Assembly (NCBI RefSeq): GCF_014852685.1
Contig: NZ_JACZDF010000001.1
Span: forward strand, 372,001-436,000
Direction of reading: 5' to 3'
DNA from: Flavimobilis rhizosphaerae
Lineage (GTDB): Bacteria > Actinomycetota > Actinomycetes > Actinomycetales > Cellulomonadaceae
DNA: 64,000 bases
Shown: piece after piece, positions 8,029-16,283 of the stretch
Layout: each line of letters starts with the position of its first letter
Position numbering within the stretch: the stretch's first letter is position 1
Position numbers and translations under genes: made by a program
Notes under the pieces: model-generated
Databases searched by the model: none
What the model was told of the DNA's origin: nothing
The model's input: only the letters and a program-made list of their open reading frames with translations

Positions 8029-9357
8029 GTGGAGAATCTGGCCGGGGCGGCGGTGCTCGCCATCGCCGCGTTCTGGGCGGTCTACCTCCTCCCTCAGCGC
8101 GTGTCGCAGCGGTCGCAGGTCGCCACGGCACGCACCGAGGACCGGCACTCGGGCGCCATGCGGATCCTCGCGGTCGCCCGGCGTGACGGCAGGGAGGAGC
8201 CCGGGACGTCGCGTGACTGCCCGCCAGGACAGCTTCCCCACGGTCGTCTGCTGACGGGTCCGATGCCCGTCGTCGTCGCGCAGCCGGCCGCAGCAGCAGA
8301 GGGAGTCGTCACCATGGACCGACCGGTCATCGCGTCGCAGCGTCGCCCCGGCGCGCCCGTCAGGACGCGCCCTGCCGCGCCTGCCTCCCCACGTCCTCAG
8401 ACGGCGAGCCCCGGCGCCGCGGCCGACGCAGCCGAACGTGCCGCTGCCCGCCCCGTCGCCCACCCTGCCGCTGCGCGCGCCACGGCCTCCGAGCGCGCCC
8501 GTGCGGTCGCCGAGCGTCGTGCCGCCGCTGCGCGCCGCCGCCTCGCCCTCACGCTCACGCTCCTTGCCGCGTCCGCGATCGCGTGGACCGCGGTGAGCGC
8601 GTTCTCCCTCCACGTCGCCGTGCCGACCGTGCTCACCGTCGCGCTCGGAGGGGTCCTCGCGCTCGGGCGTCGCGCCGTCGTCGCCGCCCGCCGCTCCGAC
8701 GCAGAGCTCGCAGCTCGCGCGTCCGACGCTCGTCCCGCCCGACGCCCTGCGCCTGCCGAGCAGCCCGCCACCCGTACCGCACGTCCTTCCGCGGGCGCCC
8801 GGGCCCACGCCGGCAGCGCGCGCAGCGCGAGCGTCACCGGTCGCGCCGTGCACGGCAGCCAGACGACGACGCAGATGATCTCGAGCGCCGAGGTCCTCGA
8901 GCGCGCCTCGGCCGCCGCCGGGCGCGCCGCAGCGGCTCAGGCCGCTCCCGAGGCCTCCCCGCTGTCCGAGGGCCCGGACGTCAGCGAGACGCCCGCCGCC
9001 CGCGCCGCGGCTCCGGCCGTCACGGCCGACGCTCCCGCGTCCGCCTCTGCTGCGTCCCCCACCGCCGTGCCCGACGCGACCGGCTCGGCGACCGCGGAGT
9101 CCTCGGCCACCGACGACGACCGTGTCCTCGGTGGCTTCTCGCTGCCGCGTCCGACGTACACGATGAAGGCCGCTGCGCCCCGTCGTGAGGTCGCGCCGCT
9201 CGATGACGCGGACGTCACCACGCCCGCGAACGCCGCCGAGCGCGCACAGGACTCTGGCAGCACGGCCCGGTCCGCGGAGGAGCCCGCGACGACGACCGAG
9301 GGTCTCGGCCTCGGTCTCGACGCGATTCTCGCGCGCCGCCGCGCCTCCGGAGCCTGA
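8029..9357 (+). CDS. Actinobacterial membrane protein of the SepX/GlpR type
   Basis: A 442-residue membrane protein. A membrane helix sits at the very N-terminus (about residues 3-22, AGAAVLAIAAFWAVYLLP). An Ala/Pro/Arg-rich cytoplasmic stretch follows, then two closely spaced membrane helices (about 170-215), then a long Ala-rich tail. The tail contains a conserved-looking LPRPTYTMKAA motif (about 370), like the P-x-PTY motif I recall from this family. The gene order galU-glp-rimJ followed by this gene matches the locus of SepX (Streptomyces) and GlpR (Corynebacterium), which act in division through the MoeA-like Glp. I prefer GTG 8029, which puts the helix at the N-terminus; an in-frame GTG at 8002 is possible. 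Low-complexity composition weakens homology calls. Confidence 0.75.
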   Translation: MENLAGAAVLAIAAFWAVYLLPQRVSQRSQVATARTEDRHSGAMRILAVARRDGREEPGTSRDCPPGQLPHGRLLTGPMPVVVAQPAAAAEGVVTMDRPVIASQRRPGAPVRTRPAAPASPRPQTASPGAAADAAERAAARPVAHPAAARATASERARAVAERRAAAARRRLALTLTLLAASAIAWTAVSAFSLHVAVPTVLTVALGGVLALGRRAVVAARRSDAELAARASDARPARRPAPAEQPATRTARPSAGARAHAGSARSASVTGRAVHGSQTTTQMISSAEVLERASAAAGRAAAAQAAPEASPLSEGPDVSETPAARAAAPAVTADAPASASAASPTAVPDATGSATAESSATDDDRVLGGFSLPRPTYTMKAAAPRREVAPLDDADVTTPANAAERAQDSGSTARSAEEPATTTEGLGLGLDAILARRRASGA

Positions 9358-9425
9358 TCGTCCTGCGCGTGCCCCGCCGATTTTTCTGCGGAGTCCAGCG
9401 CGTGCTAACGTAGTTCTCGCTTCAC

Positions 9426-9498
9426 GGGGCTATGGCGCAGTTGGTAGCGCGCTTCGTTCGCATCGAAGAGGTCAGGAGTTCGAATCTCCTTAGCTCCA
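9426..9498 (+). tRNA. tRNA-Ala (anticodon CGC)
   Basis: A 73-base cloverleaf. The acceptor stem GGGGCTA pairs with TAGCTCC (one G-T pair). The anticodon arm CTTCG / CGAAG carries the loop TTCGCAT, so the anticodon is CGC, reading GCG (Ala). The T arm has the usual TTCGAAT loop. The discriminator is A; the 3' CCA is not encoded. It marks the left border of the carotenoid island. Confidence 0.96.
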
Positions 9499-9502
9499 CA
9501 GC

Positions 9503-9534
9503 GAGGGCCGCATCCCAGTCGGGATGCGGCCCTC
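9503..9534 (+). terminator. Intrinsic terminator after tRNA-Ala
   Basis: Perfect 14-base inverted repeat GAGGGCCGCATCCC / GGGATGCGGCCCTC with a 4-base loop, 5 bases after the tRNA. As usual in high-GC actinobacteria there is no long T run. Confidence 0.85.
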
Positions 9535-9670
9535 AACGTTTGGACGTGCCTCATGTGCGCCTCGGCAGCCACCTCACCCGCGTCTGCGGCGAGCTGCGTG
9601 ACGCCAGCACATGTGGCGAGCGTCGGAGCGGGGGACTCGTCGTCGACCACGAGGTGCCCGTGCGAATACA

Positions 9671-9725
9671 GGAGGCGGGCCGACTTCGGGCAGCGGGACG
9701 TCGCAACACGGACAGGCCCGCCTCC
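9671..9725 (-). terminator. Inverted repeat downstream of the crtR-like gene
   Basis: GGAGGCGGGCC (9671-9681) and GGCCCGCCTCC (9715-9725) are perfect 11-base complements separated by 33 bases, starting 23 bases past the stop of the MarR gene. It may end that transcript. The rest of 9535-9747 holds no credible gene. Confidence 0.45.
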
Positions 9726-9747
9726 GAGACGTGAGGAGGGTGGGCGC

Positions 9748-10251
9748 TCACGTGAGCGGCGCGATGCCTTCCTGGTGGTCGAGGACGTCAGCCATGCCGT
9801 CGAGGAACGCGGCGACGTGGGCGCGGGATTCCTCGGGGACGGCGCGTGCGACGCGCTCCATCTCCGCGTGCATGAGGGTGAGGCGGGCGCGGATCTCGTC
9901 GTGTGCGCGCGGGGTTGGCAGGAGGCGCACGGAGCGCCGGTCGTGGGGGTGGGGTTCCCGCACGAGGTAGCCGGCGGCCTCGAGGCGGTCGACGAGCTTG
10001 GTCGTCGACGCGGTGGAGATGTCGAGGTGGTTCGCGATCGCGTTCGGGGTGACGACCGTCCCGTGGCGCTCGGCGGCGACGACGAGCTGGAGCGCGACCA
10101 TGTCGGACTCGTTCATGTCCATGGCGCGCGCGGTGCGGCGGCGCATCCCTGTGTCGGCCAAGCGGAAACGCCTCATCGCCTCGAGCAGGACGCGGATACC
10201 ATCGTCGTGGAACCAGTAGGGAGCTTCGGGCTGCGGGGCTTCTTCGTGCAC
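9748..10251 (-). CDS. crtR: MarR-family regulator, probable CrtR of the carotenoid cluster
   Basis: A 167-residue winged-helix regulator. The DNA-binding core is at about residues 50-110: TPNAIANHLDISTASTTKLVDRLEAAGYLVREPHPHDRRSVRLL has the recognition helix and the D-x-R wing motif of MarR proteins. It is divergent from idi-crtEBI. In Corynebacterium glutamicum a MarR protein, CrtR, is divergent from the crtE operon and represses it until geranylgeranyl diphosphate accumulates; position and family here match. A near-perfect palindrome lies between the two starts and overlaps both promoters, so autoregulation is likely. GTG start at 10251, six bases after a TAGGAT -10 box, which suggests a leaderless mRNA. 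The ligand is inferred only. Confidence 0.85.
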   Translation of the reverse strand: MHEEAPQPEAPYWFHDDGIRVLLEAMRRFRLADTGMRRRTARAMDMNESDMVALQLVVAAERHGTVVTPNAIANHLDISTASTTKLVDRLEAAGYLVREPHPHDRRSVRLLPTPRAHDEIRARLTLMHAEMERVARAVPEESRAHVAAFLDGMADVLDHQEGIAPLT

Positions 10252-10257
10252 CGTCTA

Positions 10258-10295
10258 ATCCTAGCGTGACAAGTTGCTAGTCTGGCTAGTAAACT
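10258..10295 (+). promoter_or_regulatory. Divergent crtR/idi promoters with CTAG-N5-CTAG operator
   Basis: For idi: -35 GTGACA (10266-10271), 18-base spacer, -10 TAAACT (10290-10295). The spacer and the first bases of the -10 box hold the 19-base palindrome TTGCTAGTCTGGCTAGTAA (10274-10292), dyad-symmetric except at the third base of each arm and the 5-base centre. For crtR on the other strand: -10 TAGGAT (10263-10258), six bases before its GTG. A protein on the palindrome would block both. The same core, CTAG-N2-TGG-CTAG, recurs in the MMPL promoter at 20507-20523. Confidence 0.75.
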
Positions 10296-10324
10296 GGTGC
10301 TCAACCTACTGCTGAGGAGTCGCC

Positions 10325-10939
10325 ATGACACTGCTCGCACCCTCCCCCAGCACCACCCACCCCGGTCCTAGCGAGGCAGACGTCGGTCCCGCCGGCCACG
10401 TCCTCGACCACGTCGTCCTCCTCGACGACGACGGCCACCCGAGCGGTACGTCGCCGCGCGAGCACGTCCACGGCACGCGCACACCTCTCCACCTGGCCTT
10501 CTCCTGCTACGTCCTCGACGACGACGGCGCGGTGCTCCTCAGCCGTCGCGCCCTCACGAAGCGCTCCTGGCCCGGCGTCTGGACGAACGCGTTCTGCGGC
10601 CACCCGAGGCCCGGCGAGGACCTCCTCGACGCCGTCCGCCGGCACGGCCGCGACGAGCTCGGCCTCGAGGTTCTCACCGACCTCGACATCGTCCTGCCCG
10701 ACTTCCGCTACCGCGCCGTCGATGCGCACGGCACCGTCGAGAACGAGATGTGCCCCGTCGTCCTCGCCCGTGTCCCCGGACACCGCCCCCGCGTGGTTCC
10801 CGACCCCACCGAGGCCGTCGAGGTCACCTGGGTCGACGTCGCCGACCTCGGCCGCACGAGCGTCTGCGCCCCCTGGGCGCTCAGCCCCTGGTCCGTCGCC
10901 CAGCTCCGCGAGCTCGCCGAGCTCGAGGTCCTCCCGTGA
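10325..10939 (+). CDS. idi: Isopentenyl-diphosphate delta-isomerase, type I
   Basis: Interconverts IPP and DMAPP, the starter for prenyl-chain synthesis. The 204-residue Nudix-fold enzyme shows the catalytic cysteine in TNAFCGHP (Cys91), the Nudix-like helix GEDLLDAVRRHGRDELGL, and the second acidic catalytic segment VENEMCPV (Glu139/Glu141). The RBS GAGGAG (10314-10319) is well placed before ATG 10325. It is the first gene of the carotenoid operon; its stop overlaps the crtE GTG. Placing idi at the head suggests that precursor balance is set together with pigment synthesis. Confidence 0.96.
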   Translation: MTLLAPSPSTTHPGPSEADVGPAGHVLDHVVLLDDDGHPSGTSPREHVHGTRTPLHLAFSCYVLDDDGAVLLSRRALTKRSWPGVWTNAFCGHPRPGEDLLDAVRRHGRDELGLEVLTDLDIVLPDFRYRAVDAHGTVENEMCPVVLARVPGHRPRVVPDPTEAVEVTWVDVADLGRTSVCAPWALSPWSVAQLRELAELEVLP

Positions 10940-12030
10940 GCGCCGTCGCCGTGGGCAGCACCCACGCCCCCGCGCGAGCCTGGACACCCGATGCGCTCGT
11001 CGGCACGCTGCGCGGCCAAGCCACCCGCCTGCCCGACCCGGACGGGCACCTCGCCTCGCTGTGGGACGCGCTCGCCGACGCCGCCGACGGCGGTAGCGGG
11101 GTCCGCCCCGCACTCCTCCTCGCCGCCTACCGTGCGCTCGGGGGGCAGCGCGACGACCTCGCCCGGGAGCTCGCCGACGCGACAGAGCTGCTCCACACGG
11201 CATTCCTCGTCCACGACGACGTCATCGACCACGACGACGTCCGACGAGGCCGGCCCACCGTCGCCGCCCGGCACGGTGCGGCCGCGCGCGCCCGCGGCGC
11301 GTCGCCCGCCGGGATCGCCGACGCCGCGCTCGCGGGCGGCATCCTCGCGGGGGACCTCGCGCTCGTACGCGCCGTGAGCGCCGTCGCGGCGCTCGACGTC
11401 AGCCCGGCGACCCGCACCGCGCTGCTCGACCTCCTCGGTGACGTCGTCGCCGAGTCCGCCGCGGGCGAGCTCGCCGACACGACGGCGCTCGCCGCCGGTC
11501 GTCCCTCGCTGCCGACGGCCCTCGCGACCGCCGAGCGCAAGACCGCCGTCTACACGTTCGTCTGGCCGCTGCGCGCCGCCGCGCTGCTCGTCGGCACGCC
11601 CGCCGCACTCGCGCTCGGGCCCGCGCTCGAGCATGTCGGACGGCTCGTCGGCGTCGCCTTCCAGATGCGCGACGACCTCCGCGGGACCTTCGGCGACCCG
11701 GCAGCCACCGGCAAGTCGTGCGTCTCCGACCTGCGGGCCGGGCGCGCGACCGCGCTCGTCGCGGTCGCGGCAGGTACGGGCGCGTGGCCCGAGGTCCTCC
11801 GTGTCCTCGGTGACCCGGAGCTCGACGCGGCCGGGGCCGAGCCGGTACGCCGTGCGCTCGCCGAGCACGGTGTTCCCGAGGCCGTCGCACGGCTCGCCGA
11901 TGACAGGATCATGAGCGCGCTCCACGTGGGCCGCGCCGCCGGCGTGCCCGAGGAACTGCTCGACCTCCTGTGCGCGGGCGCCCGACCCGACGCCGAGACT
12001 CTCGCCACGACCGTGGGGGCCGACGCATGA
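10936..12030 (+). CDS. crtE: Geranylgeranyl diphosphate synthase (polyprenyl synthetase)
   Basis: Builds the C20 diphosphate from IPP and DMAPP. The 364-residue product shows the first aspartate-rich motif DDVIDHDD (from residue 94) and the second in MRDDLRGTFGD. The bulky residues before the first motif (LLHTAFLVHDD) fit a C20-type synthase. The GTG start at 10936 overlaps the idi stop (GTGA). The downstream phytoene synthase overlaps in turn. Chain length is inferred from context. Confidence 0.93.
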   Translation: MSAVAVGSTHAPARAWTPDALVGTLRGQATRLPDPDGHLASLWDALADAADGGSGVRPALLLAAYRALGGQRDDLARELADATELLHTAFLVHDDVIDHDDVRRGRPTVAARHGAAARARGASPAGIADAALAGGILAGDLALVRAVSAVAALDVSPATRTALLDLLGDVVAESAAGELADTTALAAGRPSLPTALATAERKTAVYTFVWPLRAAALLVGTPAALALGPALEHVGRLVGVAFQMRDDLRGTFGDPAATGKSCVSDLRAGRATALVAVAAGTGAWPEVLRVLGDPELDAAGAEPVRRALAEHGVPEAVARLADDRIMSALHVGRAAGVPEELLDLLCAGARPDAETLATTVGADA

Positions 12031-12998
12031 GCGCCTCCGAACGTGCACGCTACGATGACGCCGCGCGCGCTGCGAGCGAGACCGTCATCGCGAGCTACTC
12101 GACGAGCTTCTCCCTCGCGGTGCGGCTCCTGCCGCCCGCGCAGCGTGCCGACGTGCGTGCCGTCTACGGGCTCGTGCGGCTCGCTGACGAGATCGTCGAC
12201 GGCGCGCTCGACGACGTCGACCCCGCAGCCCGCGCAGCGCTCCTCGACGACCTCGAGGACGAGGTCGCGCGCGCACGCGCCCGGGGCTGCTCGACGAACC
12301 TCGTCGTCCACGCGTTCACGCTCGCCGCGGCGCGCTGCAGCATCGGCGACGACCTCACGGGGCCGTTCTTCGACGCGATGCGCACCGACCTCGTGCGTGA
12401 CGCGCACGACGCCGCGTCGCTCGCGACGTACGTCCACGGCTCCGCGGAGGTCGTCGGGCTCATGTGCCTGCAGATCTTCGCCGCCGACCTTCCCACGCCC
12501 GAGCGCACACGACTCGTGCGTGACGCGGCACCGGGCGCGTGCGCGCTCGGCTCCGCGTTCCAGAAGGTCAACTTCGTCCGCGACCTCGGCGCCGACCTCG
12601 ACGACCGTGGCCGCGCCTACCTCGCCGAGCTCGTCGCCGCGCCGAGCGACGCGGCCCGTGACGCCGCGCTCGACGACGTCGACGCGGAGATCGCACTGGC
12701 CCGCACGGCCATCCCGCTCCTACCCACGGGCGCACGCCGGGCCGTCGTCGCCGCGACGGCGCTCTTCGCCGAGCTCTCCCGGCTCCTGCGCGCCACACCG
12801 GCCGCCGAGATCGCGACGACGCGCGTGAGTGTCCCCGCCGCGCGCAAGGCGCTCGTCGTCGGCCGAGCCCTCGCGCGCGACGCACTCGCACGCGACCACG
12901 TCGCGCGGGGGCGCGGCGCCGGGTCCCAGCGAGCGACGCAGCCCGCCGGGCAGCGCCCTGGCCAGCACACCGGTCTGCGCGCCCGGGCGGCGCGATGA
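12027..12998 (+). CDS. crtB: Phytoene synthase
   Basis: Condenses two geranylgeranyl diphosphates head-to-head to phytoene. The 323-residue squalene/phytoene-synthase family protein has YSTSFSLAVRLLP near the N-terminus, the first acidic motif DEIVD (residues 54-58), and the second in QKVNFVRDLGADLDDRGRAYL. The ATG overlaps the crtE stop by ATGA. The C-terminal 30 residues are Gln/Gly/Arg-rich and probably disordered. Confidence 0.95.
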   Translation: MSASERARYDDAARAASETVIASYSTSFSLAVRLLPPAQRADVRAVYGLVRLADEIVDGALDDVDPAARAALLDDLEDEVARARARGCSTNLVVHAFTLAAARCSIGDDLTGPFFDAMRTDLVRDAHDAASLATYVHGSAEVVGLMCLQIFAADLPTPERTRLVRDAAPGACALGSAFQKVNFVRDLGADLDDRGRAYLAELVAAPSDAARDAALDDVDAEIALARTAIPLLPTGARRAVVAATALFAELSRLLRATPAAEIATTRVSVPAARKALVVGRALARDALARDHVARGRGAGSQRATQPAGQRPGQHTGLRARAAR

Positions 12999-14602
12999 GC
13001 CGCGTCGTCATCGTCGGAGCCGGAGTCGCGGGGCTCGCGACCGCCGCTCTCCTCGCCCGCGCGGGCGACGACGTCGAGGTCGTCGACCGGCTCGACACCG
13101 TCGGCGGCCGCGCCGGCACGTGGCAGCGCGACGGCTTCACGTTCGACCTCGGACCGTCGTGGTTCCTCATGCCCGAGGTCTTCGAGTCGTTCTACCGGGA
13201 GGTCGGCACGACGACCGCCGAGCAGCTCGACCTCGTCGATCTCGACCCCGCCTACCGCGTGCTCGCCGAGGACGCGGAACCGCTCGACGTCCGCTCGGGA
13301 CGCGCTCGGGCGACGGAGCTCTTCGAATCCGTCGAGGCCGGTGCCGGCGCACGCCTCGGACGCTACCTCGACGAAGCGCGCGACGCGTACCGCGTGGCCG
13401 TCGACCACCTCCTCCGCACCGACTTCAGCCGCCCGCGCGACCTCCTCGTGCCCGCCGTCCTGCGGCGCCTGCCGACGCTCGCCCGGCTCCTCGCCGTGCC
13501 GCTGTCCCGGCACGTCGATACGCGGTTCACCGACCGGCGCCTCCGGCAGGTCCTCGGCTATCCCGCGGTCTTCCTCGGTACCCGGCCCGAACGCGCGCCG
13601 AGCATGTACCACCTCATGAGCCACCTCGACCTCGTCGACGGCGTCCGCTACCCCCGCGGCGGCTTCGGCGAGGTGACGCGCTCGCTCGCGCGCCTCGCCG
13701 AGGACGCTGGCGCCCGGCTCACGCTCGGCACCGAGGTCACCGCGCTCCGGACCACGACGGGCGCCGGGAACGTCCGCACCGCGAGGCGACCCCGCGCCCA
13801 CGTCACCGGCATCGACGTCGTCGGTCCGGACGGCCCGCGCACGATCGACGCGGACGTCGTCGTCCACGCGGGCGACCTCCACCACCTCGAGACGCAGATC
13901 CTGCCAGCTCACCTGCGCACCTACCCGGAGCGCTGGTGGTCGCGGCGCGACCCCGGACCAGGTGCTGTCCTCGTCCACCTCGGCGTACGGGGGCGGCTCC
14001 CCGAGCTCACGCACCACACCCTGATGTTCACGCGCGACTGGACCGAGGGCTTCGACGCCGTCGACGGGCAGCGGCCCCTGCCGGACCCCGCGTCCGCGTA
14101 CGTGTGCGCCCCCTCCCGCACCGACGCCACCGTCGCGCCCGACGGTCACGAGACCCTCTTCCTCCTCGTGCCCGTCCACGCCGACCCGGAGCTCGGCCGC
14201 GGCGGCCTCGACGGGACAGGCGACCCGGGCGTCGAGCGGATCGCCGACGCCGCGATCGCCCAGCTCGCCGCGTGGGCCGGTGTGCCCGACCTCGCCGAAC
14301 GCATCGTCGTGCGCCGCACCGTCGGCCCCGGCGACATGGCCGCCGACCTCCACGCGTGGCGCGGCGGGGCCCTCGGCCCCGCGCACACCCTCCGCCAGTC
14401 CGCGATGCTCCGGGCCCGCAACACCTCCCGGCGCGTCGACGGCCTCGTCCACGCCGGGGCGTCGACCATCCCGGGCGTGGGAGTGCCCATGTGCCTGCTG
14501 AGCGCACAGGTCGCGCACGACACGCTCGCGCGGGCACGCGCCAGGGCGTCGATCGACGTTCCGACGACGACACAGCCCCACACGTCGTCGGACGCGCGAT
14601 GA
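12995..14602 (+). CDS. crtI: Phytoene desaturase (lycopene-forming type)
   Basis: An FAD-dependent desaturase of 535 residues that turns colourless phytoene into red lycopene. The N-terminal dinucleotide fold VIVGAGVAGLATAALLARAG is followed by GGRAGTWQRDGFTFDLGPSW, the conserved CrtI substrate-entry region. The C-terminal FAD motif reads LVHAGASTIPGVGVPMCLLSA. The ATG overlaps the crtB stop by ATGA. Number of desaturation steps is inferred from the C50 context, which needs lycopene. Confidence 0.95.
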   Translation: MSRVVIVGAGVAGLATAALLARAGDDVEVVDRLDTVGGRAGTWQRDGFTFDLGPSWFLMPEVFESFYREVGTTTAEQLDLVDLDPAYRVLAEDAEPLDVRSGRARATELFESVEAGAGARLGRYLDEARDAYRVAVDHLLRTDFSRPRDLLVPAVLRRLPTLARLLAVPLSRHVDTRFTDRRLRQVLGYPAVFLGTRPERAPSMYHLMSHLDLVDGVRYPRGGFGEVTRSLARLAEDAGARLTLGTEVTALRTTTGAGNVRTARRPRAHVTGIDVVGPDGPRTIDADVVVHAGDLHHLETQILPAHLRTYPERWWSRRDPGPGAVLVHLGVRGRLPELTHHTLMFTRDWTEGFDAVDGQRPLPDPASAYVCAPSRTDATVAPDGHETLFLLVPVHADPELGRGGLDGTGDPGVERIADAAIAQLAAWAGVPDLAERIVVRRTVGPGDMAADLHAWRGGALGPAHTLRQSAMLRARNTSRRVDGLVHAGASTIPGVGVPMCLLSAQVAHDTLARARARASIDVPTTTQPHTSSDAR

Positions 14603-14964
14603 CCGGCGCCTACCTCGCGGCGCTCCTCGTCTCGGCCGCCGGAGTCCTCGCGATCGACCTGCGCTGGCGGCTCCTCCTCGGGGCGCGTCGCAGCCCGTTC
14701 GGCACGCGCCCGCGCGTGCTCGGCGTCGTCGGCGCCGGCGCCGCGCTGCTCCTCGTGTGGGACGTCGTCGCGATCCGCGCCGGCTTCTACGGACGCGGCC
14801 TCGGCGACGCGCTCGTGGGCGTCGAGGTTGCACCGCACCTGCCCATCGAGGAGATCGTCTTCGTCGTCTTCCTCGCGTACGTGACGCTCGTCGTCGCCGC
14901 AGGGATGCTCCGGTGGCTCGGGCGGCGTCGCGACCAGTGGCCCGACGGGAGGGACGCCTCGTGA
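14599..14964 (+). CDS. crtYe: C50 carotenoid cyclase subunit, CrtYe type
   Basis: A 121-residue protein with three predicted membrane helices (about residues 2-20, 40-60, 82-105) and the PIEEIVFVVFLAYVTLV segment characteristic of the heterodimeric lycopene cyclase subunits (CrtYe/CrtYc/CrtYg). It pairs with the CrtYf domain encoded next to form the enzyme that cyclises flavuxanthin-type C50 chains. The ATG overlaps the crtI stop; its own stop overlaps the next GTG. Ring type (epsilon or gamma) cannot be told from sequence alone. Confidence 0.9.
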   Translation: MTGAYLAALLVSAAGVLAIDLRWRLLLGARRSPFGTRPRVLGVVGAGAALLLVWDVVAIRAGFYGRGLGDALVGVEVAPHLPIEEIVFVVFLAYVTLVVAAGMLRWLGRRRDQWPDGRDAS

Positions 14965-16283
14965 CGTACGCAGGCCTTGCCGCCCTCGTCCTGGCCCTCG
15001 CGGCGCTCGGGCACGTCGTCTGCCGGGCGGTTGCGCGCTCGCGCGGGACACTCCCCGAGAACCTCGGCGCCGCGACGGCGCTCACCGCGCTCGTGCTCCT
15101 CGCGCTCACCGTCGTCTTCGACTCCGCGATGATCGCCGCGGACCTCTTCCGCTTCGACGCGTCACAGTTGCTCGGCGTGCGCGTCGGGCTCGCGCCCCTC
15201 GAGGACCTCGCCTGGCCGCTCGCGACCGCGCTCGTCCTGCCCGCGCTTGCGGCCGCGGCCGCGCCACGGCCTGCCGAGCGGGTGCGCGTCGACGGGGGAA
15301 CGTCGTCAGCGCGGGGAGAACGCCTCGCGGCCACGGACGTGACGCTCCCGCGGCCGGCGACCCCGGCGGGCACCGCCTCAGGCGCTCCGGCCGAGGCGCC
15401 CGGACGCGCCCCGGCACGGCGCGTCCTCGCGCGGCTCGTCGGCACCGCGAGACCCGTCTCGTGGATCAACACCGCCTACCCGTTCGTCGCGGCCTACCTC
15501 CTCGCGGGAGGGTCCTCGTGGTGGCTCGGGATCGTCGCGTCGCTCTACCTCCTCGTCCCGTACAACCTCGCGATGTACGGCATCAACGACGTCTTCGACC
15601 ACGAGTCTGATCTCGCGAACCCCCGCAAGGGCGGCGTCGAGGGGATCGTCCTCGAACGCGGCCTCCACCGCACGACGCTCGTCGCGGCCCTCGTGACGAA
15701 CGTGCCGTTCCTCGTCGTGCTGCTCGCCGCCGGGACGACGCTCGCCAACGTCGTCCTCGTCGTCGCGGTCGTCGCGGTCGTCGGCTATTCGGCACCGCCG
15801 CTGCGGCTCAAGGAGCGGCCCGTGCTCGACTCGCTCACGAGCTCGACGCACTTCGTCGCGCCGGCCGTCTACGGGGTCGCGCTCGCGGGCGGCGCGTGGA
15901 CGAGCGAGGTGCTCGCGGTGCTCGCGGCGTTCTTCTGCTGGGGCGCCGCATCCCACGCGTTCGGGGCGGTCCAGGACGTGCGCGCGGACCGGGCGGCCGG
16001 CATCGGCTCGGTCGCGACCGTGCTCGGGGCGCGGCGCACGACGCGTCTCGCGCTCGCGGTCTACGCGCTCGCGGTCGTCGTCCTGCTCGTCGGCGCGGGC
16101 TGGCCGGGGCGTGTCGCGGCACTCGTGCCGCTCCTCCACCTCGTCAACGTGTGGCCGCACCGCGACGTCACCGACACGACGTGCGAGACGGCGAACGCTG
16201 GCTGGCGACGCTTCCTGTGGCTCAACCAGGTGTGCGGGTTCATCGTCACCCTCGTCGTCATCGCGGTCCTCGCGGGCTGGTGA
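14961..16283 (+). CDS. Fused C50 cyclase subunit CrtYf and lycopene elongase CrtEb
   Basis: One continuous 440-residue frame. Residues 1 to about 100 have three membrane helices and the CrtYf pattern (APLEDLAWPLATALVLPAL). A Pro/Ala/Arg-rich linker follows (about 105-160). From about 165 the protein is a UbiA-type prenyltransferase with NDVFDHESD (residues 209-217) and DVRAD (339-343), the two metal-diphosphate motifs of lycopene elongases, and seven or more membrane helices. In Corynebacterium and Micrococcus the subunit and elongase are separate genes; here no stop or frameshift divides them. The GTG start overlaps crtYe. The 3' end overlaps the convergent SDR gene by 26 bases. Expected product: a cyclic C50 carotenoid such as decaprenoxanthin or sarcinaxanthin. 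Confidence 0.9.
   Translation: MTYAGLAALVLALAALGHVVCRAVARSRGTLPENLGAATALTALVLLALTVVFDSAMIAADLFRFDASQLLGVRVGLAPLEDLAWPLATALVLPALAAAAAPRPAERVRVDGGTSSARGERLAATDVTLPRPATPAGTASGAPAEAPGRAPARRVLARLVGTARPVSWINTAYPFVAAYLLAGGSSWWLGIVASLYLLVPYNLAMYGINDVFDHESDLANPRKGGVEGIVLERGLHRTTLVAALVTNVPFLVVLLAAGTTLANVVLVVAVVAVVGYSAPPLRLKERPVLDSLTSSTHFVAPAVYGVALAGGAWTSEVLAVLAAFFCWGAASHAFGAVQDVRADRAAGIGSVATVLGARRTTRLALAVYALAVVVLLVGAGWPGRVAALVPLLHLVNVWPHRDVTDTTCETANAGWRRFLWLNQVCGFIVTLVVIAVLAGW

Noticed and set aside
9405-9650. Open frame on the minus strand across tRNA-Ala (peptide with EIRTPDLFDANEARYQLRHSP)
   Set aside because: This is the well-known spurious frame antisense to a tRNA-Ala gene; the tRNA and terminator explain the sequence.
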